NCBI GenBank assembly: GCA_945902075.1
Contig: CAMDMA010000003.1
Location: 69,022-133,021 of the forward strand
Direction: 5' to 3'
DNA from: Candidatus Kuenenia stuttgartensis
GTDB taxonomy: Bacteria; Planctomycetota; Phycisphaerae; Phycisphaerales; SM1A02
DNA: 64,000 nucleotides
The position numbers and the translations under genes were made by a program. Positions within the stretch are counted from its first letter, which is position 1, and every line of letters starts with the position of its first letter. Shown one piece after another: positions 32,572 to 41,326 of the stretch. Below the pieces are notes generated by a model. The model saw only the letters and a program-made list of their open reading frames with translations. It was not told the DNA's origin and did no database searches.

Positions 32572-34226
32572 GTGATGCGGAACTTTTCGGGCACGAGTGG
32601 GCGGAGCTGATCGGGAAACTTTTTCCGTTTCACTTTGCGATTGATGCTGACGGTCACATTGTTCTCGCGGGTCCGCGTTGGGCGAAGATCGCGCCATTCC
32701 TATGCGTCGGGGCGAAGTTCAGCGAGCAACTTGAGATCGATCGGCCCACCGGAGTCGCTGATTTTTGCACGATCACGCAACATGATGAAAGCGTTTTTCT
32801 CCTCTCGCTCCGACAACGGCCGCAGTTCAAGCTTCGTGGACAGTTCATTCCGATCCCAAATCAAGCCCGCGCATCACACGTACTTTTTGTCGGCGGTCCA
32901 TGGATCACGCGCCTTACTGACATGGCAGAGCACGGGCTTGAGGTCCACGACTTCCCGCCTCACGACCCTCGCGGCGATTTGCTCGTCTTGCTCCAGACTC
33001 ATGAGTCCACGCTCGCCGATCTGAAAGCGCTCACGTGCCGACTGCGTGCGCAGATGGAGCGACAGGGGCAACTCGAAGCGCAGTTACGCCAGATTCAGAA
33101 GATGGAGCTCGTTGGACGGTTCGCTGGCGGCATGGCGCACAACTTCAACAACATTCTTATGGCGATCCACGGATACGCCGCACTCGCGCTCTCGAGGGTT
33201 CCTGCTGGTGACCCGATGCGAGGTTGGGTGGAACAGATTCGCTCGGCGGCGGACCACGCAGCATCACTTACGCGCGAACTTCTCGCGATGAGTCGACAGC
33301 ATCCGATTCGGCTCGAAAAACTGGATCTCCGCCGCGAGTTGGCGGAGACTGAGATGCTGCTTCGTCCATTGCTCGGCGAGCGCATCGAACTCACCTGCGA
33401 GGTTGATTTCACGACCGGTCATGTGATCGCCGATAGCGCAGCGCTCAAGCAGATCATCATGAATCTCGTCATCAATGCGCGCGACGCCATGCCCGACGGA
33501 GGTGCGGTAAAAATTTCCGTCGCTCCAGCGGCCAAGGCACCGAGCGAATCTCTCCGAAAGGGCGATTTCATCGAGATTCGTGTGGCCGATACGGGGATCG
33601 GAATGGACGAGGCAACCAAGTCGCGAATCTTCGAACCGTTTTTTACAACGAAAGAAGTCGGGAAGGGCGTAGGTCTTGGGCTCTCGTCGGTGTATGGACT
33701 TGTGGAACAAGTGGGTGGTTTGATCGAGGTCGAGAGTGAACTCGGCTGCGGCACGACGTTTCACGTGCTGCTGCCGCGCGTGGAGGGGATCGGTGAGGTG
33801 GCAGCCGAAGCGGTCATTGCGCCGAGTGGTGGCCGTGGTGAGCGGATCTTGCTTGTGGAGGATGAGCCACTTGTGCGCAAGTTGCTTGAGCAACTCCTCT
33901 CGCGCGCGGGCTATCAAGTTTCGTCAAGCCTTGGCTCAGACGCAGCTCTTGAGATGGTGAAGCGCGGGCGCCCGTTTGAACTCCTCATCACCGATGTCGT
34001 GATGCCGGGATTGAGCGGTCCGCAACTTGCAGAGCGGATCGAGGACACCTTCGGTTCGACGCCGACCATCTTCATGTCCGGCTATAGCGAGGATGTCGCG
34101 TTGCGCAAGGACATGCTGAAGCCACACCAGCGCTACATGCCCAAGCCATTCGCACCTCCGGAACTGCTTGCGTCTATCCGAGAGCTGCTCACGCGATATC
34201 CCGTCATCGTGCCACCGATGGTGTGA
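32568..34226 (+). CDS. HNOBA hybrid histidine kinase with C-terminal receiver
   Basis: A 552-residue signalling protein. Residues about 1-145 resemble an HNOBA/PAS-like sensor that pairs with H-NOX (FPFHFAIDADGHIVLAGPRW). A coiled coil follows (about 150-185), then HisKA with His191 in AGGMAHNFNNILMAI, a HATPase with N, G1 and G2 boxes (NLVINARDAMPDGG, VADTGIGMD, KGVGLGLSSVYGL), and a REC domain with Asp476 in LLITDVVMPG. There are no membrane segments, so it is cytoplasmic. The upstream H-NOX gene overlaps by 4 bases. The likely circuit is NO binding to H-NOX, which changes kinase activity and relay to the internal receiver; the final output is not in the window. Confidence 0.92.
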   Translation: MSDAELFGHEWAELIGKLFPFHFAIDADGHIVLAGPRWAKIAPFLCVGAKFSEQLEIDRPTGVADFCTITQHDESVFLLSLRQRPQFKLRGQFIPIPNQARASHVLFVGGPWITRLTDMAEHGLEVHDFPPHDPRGDLLVLLQTHESTLADLKALTCRLRAQMERQGQLEAQLRQIQKMELVGRFAGGMAHNFNNILMAIHGYAALALSRVPAGDPMRGWVEQIRSAADHAASLTRELLAMSRQHPIRLEKLDLRRELAETEMLLRPLLGERIELTCEVDFTTGHVIADSAALKQIIMNLVINARDAMPDGGAVKISVAPAAKAPSESLRKGDFIEIRVADTGIGMDEATKSRIFEPFFTTKEVGKGVGLGLSSVYGLVEQVGGLIEVESELGCGTTFHVLLPRVEGIGEVAAEAVIAPSGGRGERILLVEDEPLVRKLLEQLLSRAGYQVSSSLGSDAALEMVKRGRPFELLITDVVMPGLSGPQLAERIEDTFGSTPTIFMSGYSEDVALRKDMLKPHQRYMPKPFAPPELLASIRELLTRYPVIVPPMV

Positions 34227-34323
34227 TGTTTTTTGAGAGGGAAAATCTAGCCGTAAAAGTGTCGAAGGTTGCGGGAGCGACCATGGACCGCTGTACCTTT
34301 GCAAGCTGTGAACGATCGGTCTA

Positions 34324-34352
34324 GGCAGGCCGTCTCAGGGGTGCGGCCTGCC
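34324..34352 (+). terminator. Possible terminator or dyad after the kinase gene
   Basis: GGCAGGCCG (34324-34332) pairs perfectly with CGGCCTGCC (34344-34352) around an 11-base loop. The following GGTGTTTGGG is only mildly T-rich, so termination strength is unclear. The remainder of 34227-34445 shows nothing else. Confidence 0.45.
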
Positions 34353-34445
34353 GGTGTTTGGGTTGATGGAAGTCCGTCGACAACCGTCGATATGCATCGA
34401 CAGCCATTCGATGTTTTTGGTCCGAAGGGACGGAAAGAGGGGTCC

Positions 34446-35930
34446 GTGGTGAACGGCATAGGTTGTTCTTTTTTGAAGAGGCTTGTGGCTTGCGCGCATG
34501 CTCTGAGGTGTCGGAAGATCATTGCACTTCCGGTGCTGGTCGGTGTGTTGCTGGCTGAAGTGCAAACGAATGTCGCTCTCGCAATGCGGGCCCCGCCAGC
34601 AGATATAAAGCGTCGGGTTGAGGCGCTTGCTGCCGAAGCGGCGGATTCCATGCGCGCATCTGCATGGGGCTTCGAAATCTCGCCAGTCATTCGGATTTCA
34701 GACGACCTCGAAACGCAAGACATCCTTGCCTACTTGGTGACGCCGATCGACATCCGGCCTCGTGGCGAGTGGAAGGCACTGCGGCTCGGCGTAGCGATCG
34801 AATCCGTGCCGTCGCAGCGCCGTTTGACGTGCCAGCTTTCAGATGATGATCTCAACGGAGCGTGCGCGTTGCTCGTGCGGTACGCGGCTCTTGCACGCCT
34901 TGAGGATGACATTCAGTTCCCACCAGACACGCTTCGTCAGATACTCGAAGCGCTTCCACGGCCTCCACTGAATCCAGGCGCTACGCCGGGACTTCGGCGC
35001 GCGGTTGCCCGACTCGAACGAGCGGGAAAGCTGAGCACATCTGCGTCGGTCGAGGCACGCGCGTTGTGTGCGGATCTCAATGACGCGCGTCTCGAGGCGC
35101 GGGTGTGGGTCGGGCGGTTTGAGGATCTGTATTTGCGTCTTACACGCCGCGCCGATGGGGCGGAGGGTCGCGCGATCGTCCAACTCGCCCGCGCATTACG
35201 CTTTGCGGAGGCCGGTTGGGACGCGCAAGAGGTTGCCGCAGTCGCCCAACCCTCCGAATTCCGCGCATCCGTGACCCACCGTACGATCGACCGCGTGGGT
35301 GCAGATATCCGACTCGCGCGGACCGCTGGATGCGCGTGCCATGCGTTGGCGGAAATGCTTGTCGCCGTTGAGCCAATCGAGCGACTGTCGATTGAGTCGA
35401 TGATCATCGATGCCGACTCGCGCCTCCGTGTCGGACGACGAACGATCGGTGTCACTGAAGAGCGAATCGACCGTTGGCGGAGGGACTGCGGGATTCGTCG
35501 AACGGAACGAGGATGGGAGGGAGAGTCTTTTCGTCCGCGGCCGCGCACACCCCGGCTGAGAGACGCGCCTTTCGGTATCAAGCCGCTTTCGTTCCGCTAC
35601 CCTCTCGGCGATGCCATCGACTCTCGATCGATATCGCAGGCAAATGCAACTTCCGGCGTTCGGCGAAGCGGGTCAGGCGCGATTGCGCTCCGCGCGCGTG
35701 CTGGTCGCCGGTTGTGGCGCACTGGGGACGGTGGTGTGCGAGCAGCTCGCGCGCGCGGGAGTGGGGACTCTCACGATCATCGACCGAGATGTTGTGGAGC
35801 GTTCAAACCTCCAGCGCCAGACCCTGTTCACGGAGGTCGATGCGGCTCGCGGTGTGCCAAAGGCAGAAGCTGCGAAGGCACGCCTCGCCCAGGTCAACGG
35901 GGAGATCATCGTTCGGGCATTCGTCGATGA
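34446..35930 (+). CDS. Secreted protein of unknown family, overlapping the next gene
   Basis: A predicted 494-residue frame that I do not recognise. It starts at GTG 34446 (or 34449) after a GAGGGG site. The N-terminus looks like a signal peptide (CRKIIALPVLVGVLLAEVQ, then NVALA and cleavage), so the product is probably exported. The body (about 60-370) is rich in charged helices with no clear motif. The frame continues 320 bases into the ThiF-like gene, and its last ~110 residues become Arg/Ser-rich, like shadow translation. A TGA in the +1 frame at 35557-35559 suggests that a one-base shift may have destroyed the true stop. Real coding probably ends near 35560. Confidence 0.5.
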   Translation: MVNGIGCSFLKRLVACAHALRCRKIIALPVLVGVLLAEVQTNVALAMRAPPADIKRRVEALAAEAADSMRASAWGFEISPVIRISDDLETQDILAYLVTPIDIRPRGEWKALRLGVAIESVPSQRRLTCQLSDDDLNGACALLVRYAALARLEDDIQFPPDTLRQILEALPRPPLNPGATPGLRRAVARLERAGKLSTSASVEARALCADLNDARLEARVWVGRFEDLYLRLTRRADGAEGRAIVQLARALRFAEAGWDAQEVAAVAQPSEFRASVTHRTIDRVGADIRLARTAGCACHALAEMLVAVEPIERLSIESMIIDADSRLRVGRRTIGVTEERIDRWRRDCGIRRTERGWEGESFRPRPRTPRLRDAPFGIKPLSFRYPLGDAIDSRSISQANATSGVRRSGSGAIALRARAGRRLWRTGDGGVRAARARGSGDSHDHRPRCCGAFKPPAPDPVHGGRCGSRCAKGRSCEGTPRPGQRGDHRSGIRR

Positions 35931-36819
35931 TCTCGTTTCGGCAAACGCGCTTCGATACACCCGAGAGTGCGATCTGCTCGTCGATTGTCTCGACAACTTC
36001 GAGACTCGCTACCTCTTGAACGACTGCGCAGTCGCCCAAGGGTTACCACTGGTCTATGGCGGGGCGGTTGGCTTCCGTGGTATGGCAGCGGCGCTTCTGC
36101 CAATCACCGGTGCCGATCGCGGCGGTGCGGTGTCTTGGAACGTCGGGCAGTCGACACCGTGTCTCCGTTGTATCGCGCCCGATGCACCGCTGCCTGGAGA
36201 AGTGGAGACATGCGAGAGTTCCGGGGTATTGGCGAGCGCAGTCGGAATCGCCGCTTCGATTGAAGCTGCGCTCGCGTTGCGCCTACTCGCGGAGTCGCCG
36301 CTCATACTTCCTGCGAGGTTGGTGCGATTCGATCTCGCACGACTCGATTTCACATCCTCCTCGATCGCTGGCGCGCGGGATGAAGACTGCCCCTGTTGCG
36401 CTGCGCATAGGTTCGCCTCGCTTGAGCGTCAAACAGGTGCTGGAGGCGAGGGGAATTGCCGGGTGCTCTGCGGTCGCAATGCGGTCGAGCTTCGTATCGC
36501 TGGAGCACTTGCGGAGGCGGAACTTGAGCGCATCGCGGTACGGCTTGCGGCGCAGGGAATGGTCGTGCGTGATCGGGTTGGCGCGACGACGACGCTGACG
36601 GTGCGGTTTCACGGATCGGCTCATGACATCAGGCAATTTGCCTTGGATGACGTTCGGTCTGCTCCGGGAACGAGCGAAATTCCTGCAGAGTTGGATGGAT
36701 GGAGCGGCAGCGTTGCGTTGACCGTACTCGCCGCGGAGAGAGCGACATTTGCCATCATCACGGGTACCACCGATCCTGAGCGTGCCCGTGCACTCTTCGC
36801 GCGGGTTGTGGGTCTCTGA
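35611..36819 (+). CDS. ThiF/MoeB/HesA family adenylyltransferase
   Basis: A 402-residue E1-like enzyme that adenylates the C-terminus of a sulfur-carrier protein. It has the family start DRYRRQMQLPAFGEAGQARL, the nucleotide motif VLVAGCGALGT, DRDVVERSNLQRQ, and the DCLDNFETRYLLND stretch. CLRC and CPCC supply a likely structural zinc site. The C-terminal 120 residues are unlike rhodanese and may form a small extra domain. No ThiS or MoaD gene is next to it, so thiamin, molybdopterin or another pathway cannot be chosen. ATG 35611 fits the family start, although it lies inside the preceding frame. Confidence 0.9.
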   Translation: MPSTLDRYRRQMQLPAFGEAGQARLRSARVLVAGCGALGTVVCEQLARAGVGTLTIIDRDVVERSNLQRQTLFTEVDAARGVPKAEAAKARLAQVNGEIIVRAFVDDLVSANALRYTRECDLLVDCLDNFETRYLLNDCAVAQGLPLVYGGAVGFRGMAAALLPITGADRGGAVSWNVGQSTPCLRCIAPDAPLPGEVETCESSGVLASAVGIAASIEAALALRLLAESPLILPARLVRFDLARLDFTSSSIAGARDEDCPCCAAHRFASLERQTGAGGEGNCRVLCGRNAVELRIAGALAEAELERIAVRLAAQGMVVRDRVGATTTLTVRFHGSAHDIRQFALDDVRSAPGTSEIPAELDGWSGSVALTVLAAERATFAIITGTTDPERARALFARVVGL

Positions 36820-36977
36820 GTGCAGGCGTGAGTCCCGGGAACCATTGCCCATCCGAGCTTGAAATCGCCGCTTTCGCTTGGCGATCTTGGCATGGAAGTT
36901 ACACTTTGAATGTGGGGCTTCGGACCGAGCCTCGGCAGAAGCGCCGTAGATCACGCGGCGGGAAGGAGCAATGCGCG

Positions 36978-37583
36978 ATGGCGATGACCTTTGCGGAACT
37001 TGTCGGACGCATCGCAGAGATTGGCTGCGATTTTCGGGCCTCACGCGAGCATTCTGAGGTCGTCGTAGCGGTTCCGACGGAGCATTACATCGATCCGCAT
37101 GATGGCGAGAAGAGCCTGCTCCTCCACGTCATGCTTCAAGAAGAGGGCCGGATGCTGCGCATCTGCGTGCCAGAGGTCTACGCGGTGACCGAGTTTGCCA
37201 ATCGGGGCGCGATGTGCGAGGCGATGCTCGCCGCCAATTGGCGTGTCCGGGTCGCGAGTTACGTGCTCGATGAGTCGGATAGTGAGGTTCGCGTGGTTTG
37301 CGATTCTCCGCTTGAGGACGGCGTTCTCACGAGTAACCAGTTGTCGCGGATGCTGACGCTCGTGGCGTGGACCGTCGACCAATTCGACCCAGTGATCCGT
37401 GCGGCAGGCGCCACCGGAACGATCGATTTCAAGCAGGTTGATGATCGAGTGCTCAAAAAGTCGCCGGATCCAAGGCGCCGGAAAGCCCGCTCGAAGCGTG
37501 AACGTCGGGAGCTCGCCGACCTTATCAAGGCGGCAGGTGGCGTGGAAGGTCTGCGGAAGTTACTCGAGGAACATGGTCTGTAG
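36978..37583 (+). CDS. YbjN-like protein (putative)
   Basis: A 201-residue soluble protein. The N-terminal 130 residues show an alpha-beta pattern (MTFAELVGRIAEIGCDF, LRICVPEVYAV, NWRVRVASYVLD, VRVVCDSPLEDGVLTSNQL) that resembles the YbjN/T3SS-chaperone-like fold. The remainder is a basic, disordered stretch (RRRKARSKRERREL) and a short helix. ATG 36978 follows GGAG and starts the conserved part; an upstream start at 36828 adds a low-quality N-terminus. Function is unknown; binding or chaperone-like roles are only guesses. Confidence 0.65.
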   Translation: MAMTFAELVGRIAEIGCDFRASREHSEVVVAVPTEHYIDPHDGEKSLLLHVMLQEEGRMLRICVPEVYAVTEFANRGAMCEAMLAANWRVRVASYVLDESDSEVRVVCDSPLEDGVLTSNQLSRMLTLVAWTVDQFDPVIRAAGATGTIDFKQVDDRVLKKSPDPRRRKARSKRERRELADLIKAAGGVEGLRKLLEEHGL

Positions 37584-37645
37584 CTTGCGAACACAGGCTG
37601 TAGGCAGCGGGCAGCGTGCTCGACGCGTGCGATCGCAATGAACCG

Positions 37646-37819
37646 ATGCTTGGATTTCTCGGAAACATGTTCGCGCATCTGCTTGAGCAGCACGACCGTA
37701 TGCATCGAGGCGGGCTCGGTGAGTCGCCCGATGGGCTGCGCGCCTATCGGCGCAACCGTTGGATCCTGTCGATCGTCTCGCTCATTGTGTTGCTACTCAT
37801 GCTGTTTCTCACGAGGTAG
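37646..37819 (+). CDS. Small membrane protein with one TM helix
   Basis: A 57-residue protein with a soluble, charged N-terminal half (LEQHDRMHRGGLGES) and one transmembrane helix near the C-terminus (WILSIVSLIVLLLMLFLT). It is encoded 62 bases after the YbjN-like gene and 39 bases before the DinB-like gene, on the same strand. ATG 37646 is preferred over 37616, which adds ten residues. No family is recognised; confidence rests on the clean TM helix and tight spacing. Confidence 0.5.
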   Translation: MLGFLGNMFAHLLEQHDRMHRGGLGESPDGLRAYRRNRWILSIVSLIVLLLMLFLTR

Positions 37820-37858
37820 TCGCGCAGCGCACGCGTGAATGCTTACACTCGACATCCA

Positions 37859-38380
37859 ATGAGCACCTCCACTGCATCGAACGCCACCGGCACCATGATC
37901 GCCTCGAGCCTTGCGCTCTCACTTCGCTACACGGAGAGCCTTGTGAGCACTATTCCCGCCGAACGATTTTGCGAGATGCCGACAAAGGACATGAATCACC
38001 CTGCTTTCTGTATCGGGCACCTCGCGATCTACGCGAATCGCGTGCTCGACATGATGGGGCGCGGGGATCTGCGCATCGAAATGCCGTTCACGGACGAGCA
38101 CTTCAAGAATGGCGTTCCATGCGTTGCGCAGGATGGTCGCTATCCCTCGAAGGAGGTTCTGTGCGACACATTTTTCAAGGGCTGGCGAACAGTGCTCTCA
38201 ACGCTTCCGACCGTTGAAGACGGCGTGTTCGCCCGGGAAAACCCGGCGGAAGGCCGATTCAAGGAGATGTTTCCGACGGTCGGCGGAGCGGTGAATTTCC
38301 TCGGCGGTGGCCACAACATGATGCATCTCGGGCAGGTCTCGACTTGGCGTCGTGCTGCAGGCCTCGGTTCGGCCGACTGA
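37859..38380 (+). CDS. DinB-superfamily protein
   Basis: A 173-residue four-helix-bundle protein of the DinB/YfiT superfamily, metal-dependent enzymes often used in thiol-dependent detoxification. Candidate metal-binding His residues lie in HPAFCIGHLAIYANR and GGGHNMMHLGQVSTWRRA, the second being a family hallmark. It is cytoplasmic. ATG 37859 is preferred over 37835. The substrate and thiol cofactor are unknown. Confidence 0.8.
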   Translation: MSTSTASNATGTMIASSLALSLRYTESLVSTIPAERFCEMPTKDMNHPAFCIGHLAIYANRVLDMMGRGDLRIEMPFTDEHFKNGVPCVAQDGRYPSKEVLCDTFFKGWRTVLSTLPTVEDGVFARENPAEGRFKEMFPTVGGAVNFLGGGHNMMHLGQVSTWRRAAGLGSAD

Positions 38381-38463
38381 AGTCTCGCGCAGACGCTGTG
38401 ATCTCGGCGTCCTAAGTTGTCTTGGGTGGTTTCCGGCCTCGTATCGCGGCTGTGTGGCTTCAC

Positions 38464-38488
38464 GCCGCGTGTCGCGGCTGAGTTTTTA
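38464..38488 (+). terminator. Intrinsic terminator after the DinB-like gene
   Basis: GCCGCG (38464-38469), loop TGT, CGCGGC (38473-38478), then TGAGTTTTTA. It lies about 85 bases after the stop. The remaining gap to 38596 shows no other element. Confidence 0.7.
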
Positions 38489-38596
38489 TTCACCGTTTCG
38501 ATCGCGGAATGCCTATTGAGGGCGCGAGGGTCGCATACCCTGCGCCGCGAACGACGCATGGTTGTCGTTGGACTTCACTTCTTTGGGGAACATGCG

Positions 38597-41173
38597 ATGC
38601 GCTGGATGCGGACGAGCCGACGTTTCATTACATCAATGATGGCGATCTTTGCCGTTGTGCTTGCTGTCGCGCATGCGCCATCCGCGAGTGCACAGCGGGC
38701 GACCGACATCATTGGCGGCCCCATCACAACCAACCGGTTCGAGCGACTTGTCCAGGCCTACATCACGCCGTCCGATGCGGAGATGGGCGCGCTTGATCGC
38801 CTCCATGAGGGGTATCTCGAGAAGTTCCGTGCGGAGGTTGAGCCGGAGATTGACGTGATCATGTCGTCGATAAACCGAGGTGCTCCGAACCAGGATCAAT
38901 TCGAGAAGTTGATGCGCGATATCGATCGCATCAACGTGCGCATCAGCGAGGCGGACAACGCTTTCCTGACGGCAGCGACTGAGTTACTTGCGGAAGATCG
39001 TCGCGCAGGAATGCTTCGTGTGCGAGAGGCACGCGAACGGCAGCGTCTGTTGTCTGGCATCGTGCAAATGGGGCCGATGATGATGGGGAGCGGGGCGGGC
39101 TTTACCGATCTCCCGAATCTGATTCTGCGTGACGCGGTGTTGGCTGGCTTGCGACCGGAAAATCGTGAGGCCTTCGACGCGGCACTTCGTTCGATTGAGC
39201 AACGTACGCTCTCGCAGGCTCGCGCCCACAATGCGGAAACACGCAAAGCAATCTTGAGTTTTTTCCCCGTCTACAGCGCTGCGGCGGCGTCCATGGAAGA
39301 CGTTGGCGGTGAAGGGGTTGATGCAGATGCGGCGGCGGATGGACAGATGCGAAACATGGAGGAACAACAGCGGCAGATTGAGACGGCGATGCGAGAGGTT
39401 GGCCGCGAGCTGCGAAAGGGAATCAAGTCGAACTTCGCAGCGAATTGCGCTGCTTGCGCACAACTCGCTTCGCTGTTGCCGGAATCTGCCGTGTTGTCGC
39501 TGCGCACGGAGCTCGCGCGGCGCACCACGGGAATGATGGGTATGTCGCTCGGTATCGCCGACCGAGACGGTCCGAAGATCGTCGCGAATCGGATTCGACG
39601 CGATTCGGAGATTTCAGCGGAGGTGAAGGCTGGATTGACGCCGATCCTCGAAACTTGGTCGAAAGCGCATGCAGACGCGATGGAATCGTTGGCGAAGGTA
39701 CTTGTCGATTCGGAGGATCCGCTTCGCATGGTATTTGGCGGGATGGACGACGGGAGCGTCGAAACGCCAGTGAGTCTCGCAACAGCACAGCTCCGCGCGG
39801 TTTCGAATGATGCGTTCCGACAGATGACTGTCCTGCTCGGTGAAAGAGCTGATCAGTTCATTCTCCGCGTGGAGCAGCCGGACGATTCAGACGTGTCGCG
39901 CGAATACTTCATGCCGGTTCCAAAGAAGCCGACAGGCGACGGCGGAAGTGACGAAGGCACGACCGGGGACGTGAGCGTTGGGGCGTTTGCTGTCAGTGGG
40001 CTACTAGGCGGGTTTAGCGGCCCTCTGCCTTTCGAAGCTGCGGATGTTGCTCGGATTGGCGCGGTCGTTGGGCTTGACACTTCATCGCTGAGTGTGATCG
40101 AAGCTGTGGTTGACGCATGGAAATCTGCGCAATGGGACGCACAGATGGATCCGATTGAAGAGCGATTGACTAATGCGTGGCGGACGCGGGTGAGCTCGGG
40201 TGACGATGGGGTCATGATCTACGATCCAAAGTCGGTCAGGGCTTCGTTTGAGGCGCGTGCGGAGGCAGGGCGACTGCTCTTCGACCTTGATGAAAGGCTC
40301 TACGCAGATCTCGCTGGTGCTCTCGGAATCCCGAGTGACGATGTCTTATTGCTTCTACTCCGGCTTGAGCGAGCGAACCTGCTTGCGCGCCAATCACCCG
40401 CGATGGAAGGCGTGCCAATATCCGTTTGGCGCGTCTTTACAGCAGCATCGGTTGATCCAAAAGTTGCACGCGGAATCATCGAGGAAGCGAAGTCAGAACT
40501 CTCGGTAAGTGCTGCGGAGCTTCCGAAGCTATTGACAGAGCGCCTCGCGACGGCAGAGAAGATCGAGGCTGCCGAACGAGTCTTCGCCACACGCGACCAG
40601 AGTGCGATCGAGCGCGCCTCGCGCGACTACACCGAGTTTCTTCATCAGGACAGGAAAGCGAACGGAGAGTGGGGCGAACGTGTGATGGCGATCTTCGATG
40701 CGGCATGCGTCGCGTACGAAACGGATGTCGAGACCATCGCCTCGATGAAGCGCGCGCGGTTGCGCAGCACGTATCCCGATATCTATCGTTCCGCGGACAG
40801 CGCGGAACGGCAACTTGCGGATGCCACGCGACTTCCCGGTCTGAGCGACGATCAGCGGGTGCGCATCGACGCGCTCCGAGCGGAGTACGACGCGGTTTAT
40901 GCGAAGCTTTGCGGCGAGATGGCGGAACTCTCTGGCACGACAAATCCCGGCTTTCAGGTAGACATGGATTGGGAGTCGTATGCAAAGAAAATGGCGCAAG
41001 TCGAGCGCATTCGATTCGTTCGTAAAGAACGGACAGACAAGGCACTCGCTGAGTTACGTCGCGTCCTCGGCCCCGATCGTGCGGTTGAAGTGCGCGGTTT
41101 GGTGAAAGACGCAGATGAGGAAGCGGAGCCAAATCAAAGACAGTTTTTAGAATGGGCGAGCGACGAGGATTAG
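38597..41173 (+). CDS. Large secreted helical protein of unknown family
   Basis: An 858-residue protein. ATG 38597 starts a signal peptide (RRFITSMMAIFAVVLAVAHA, cleavage after PSASA) and follows GGGGAA. The mature protein is rich in charged amphipathic helices and probable coiled coils, with short Gly/Asp-rich breaks (near residues 240 and 450). Two Cys in NCAACAQL may pair. I recognise no catalytic motif. It may be periplasmic or envelope-associated; a structural or chaperone-like role is possible but unproven. It is monocistronic: a terminator precedes it and a structured region follows it. Confidence 0.75.
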   Translation: MRWMRTSRRFITSMMAIFAVVLAVAHAPSASAQRATDIIGGPITTNRFERLVQAYITPSDAEMGALDRLHEGYLEKFRAEVEPEIDVIMSSINRGAPNQDQFEKLMRDIDRINVRISEADNAFLTAATELLAEDRRAGMLRVREARERQRLLSGIVQMGPMMMGSGAGFTDLPNLILRDAVLAGLRPENREAFDAALRSIEQRTLSQARAHNAETRKAILSFFPVYSAAAASMEDVGGEGVDADAAADGQMRNMEEQQRQIETAMREVGRELRKGIKSNFAANCAACAQLASLLPESAVLSLRTELARRTTGMMGMSLGIADRDGPKIVANRIRRDSEISAEVKAGLTPILETWSKAHADAMESLAKVLVDSEDPLRMVFGGMDDGSVETPVSLATAQLRAVSNDAFRQMTVLLGERADQFILRVEQPDDSDVSREYFMPVPKKPTGDGGSDEGTTGDVSVGAFAVSGLLGGFSGPLPFEAADVARIGAVVGLDTSSLSVIEAVVDAWKSAQWDAQMDPIEERLTNAWRTRVSSGDDGVMIYDPKSVRASFEARAEAGRLLFDLDERLYADLAGALGIPSDDVLLLLLRLERANLLARQSPAMEGVPISVWRVFTAASVDPKVARGIIEEAKSELSVSAAELPKLLTERLATAEKIEAAERVFATRDQSAIERASRDYTEFLHQDRKANGEWGERVMAIFDAACVAYETDVETIASMKRARLRSTYPDIYRSADSAERQLADATRLPGLSDDQRVRIDALRAEYDAVYAKLCGEMAELSGTTNPGFQVDMDWESYAKKMAQVERIRFVRKERTDKALAELRRVLGPDRAVEVRGLVKDADEEAEPNQRQFLEWASDED

Positions 41174-41234
41174 TGTGCAGGGAGGCGGCCGCGAGGATTT
41201 CACCTCGTACGCGTTACGAGTTGCACACTTCTTA
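41173..41234 (+). terminator. Possible branched 3' structure after the secreted protein gene
   Basis: GTGTGCA (41173-41179) pairs with TGCACAC (41222-41228), enclosing a hairpin CGAGG (41192-41196)/CCTCG (41203-41207). TTCTTA follows the outer stem. It starts at the last base of the stop codon. It may act as a terminator, but the T-run is short. Confidence 0.35.
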
Positions 41235-41326
41235 GCGCTTGGAACCGCGTTCACGGTGGTTCGTCAGCATCTGACAAGCGGATGGCGGCTTTGTGCCCAA
41301 TCGCGCATGATGCGCGAGGAGGCCCA

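Noticed and set aside
36828-36977. Longer start for the YbjN-like protein
   Set aside because: The extra residues have no conserved pattern and the GGAG site favours 36978.
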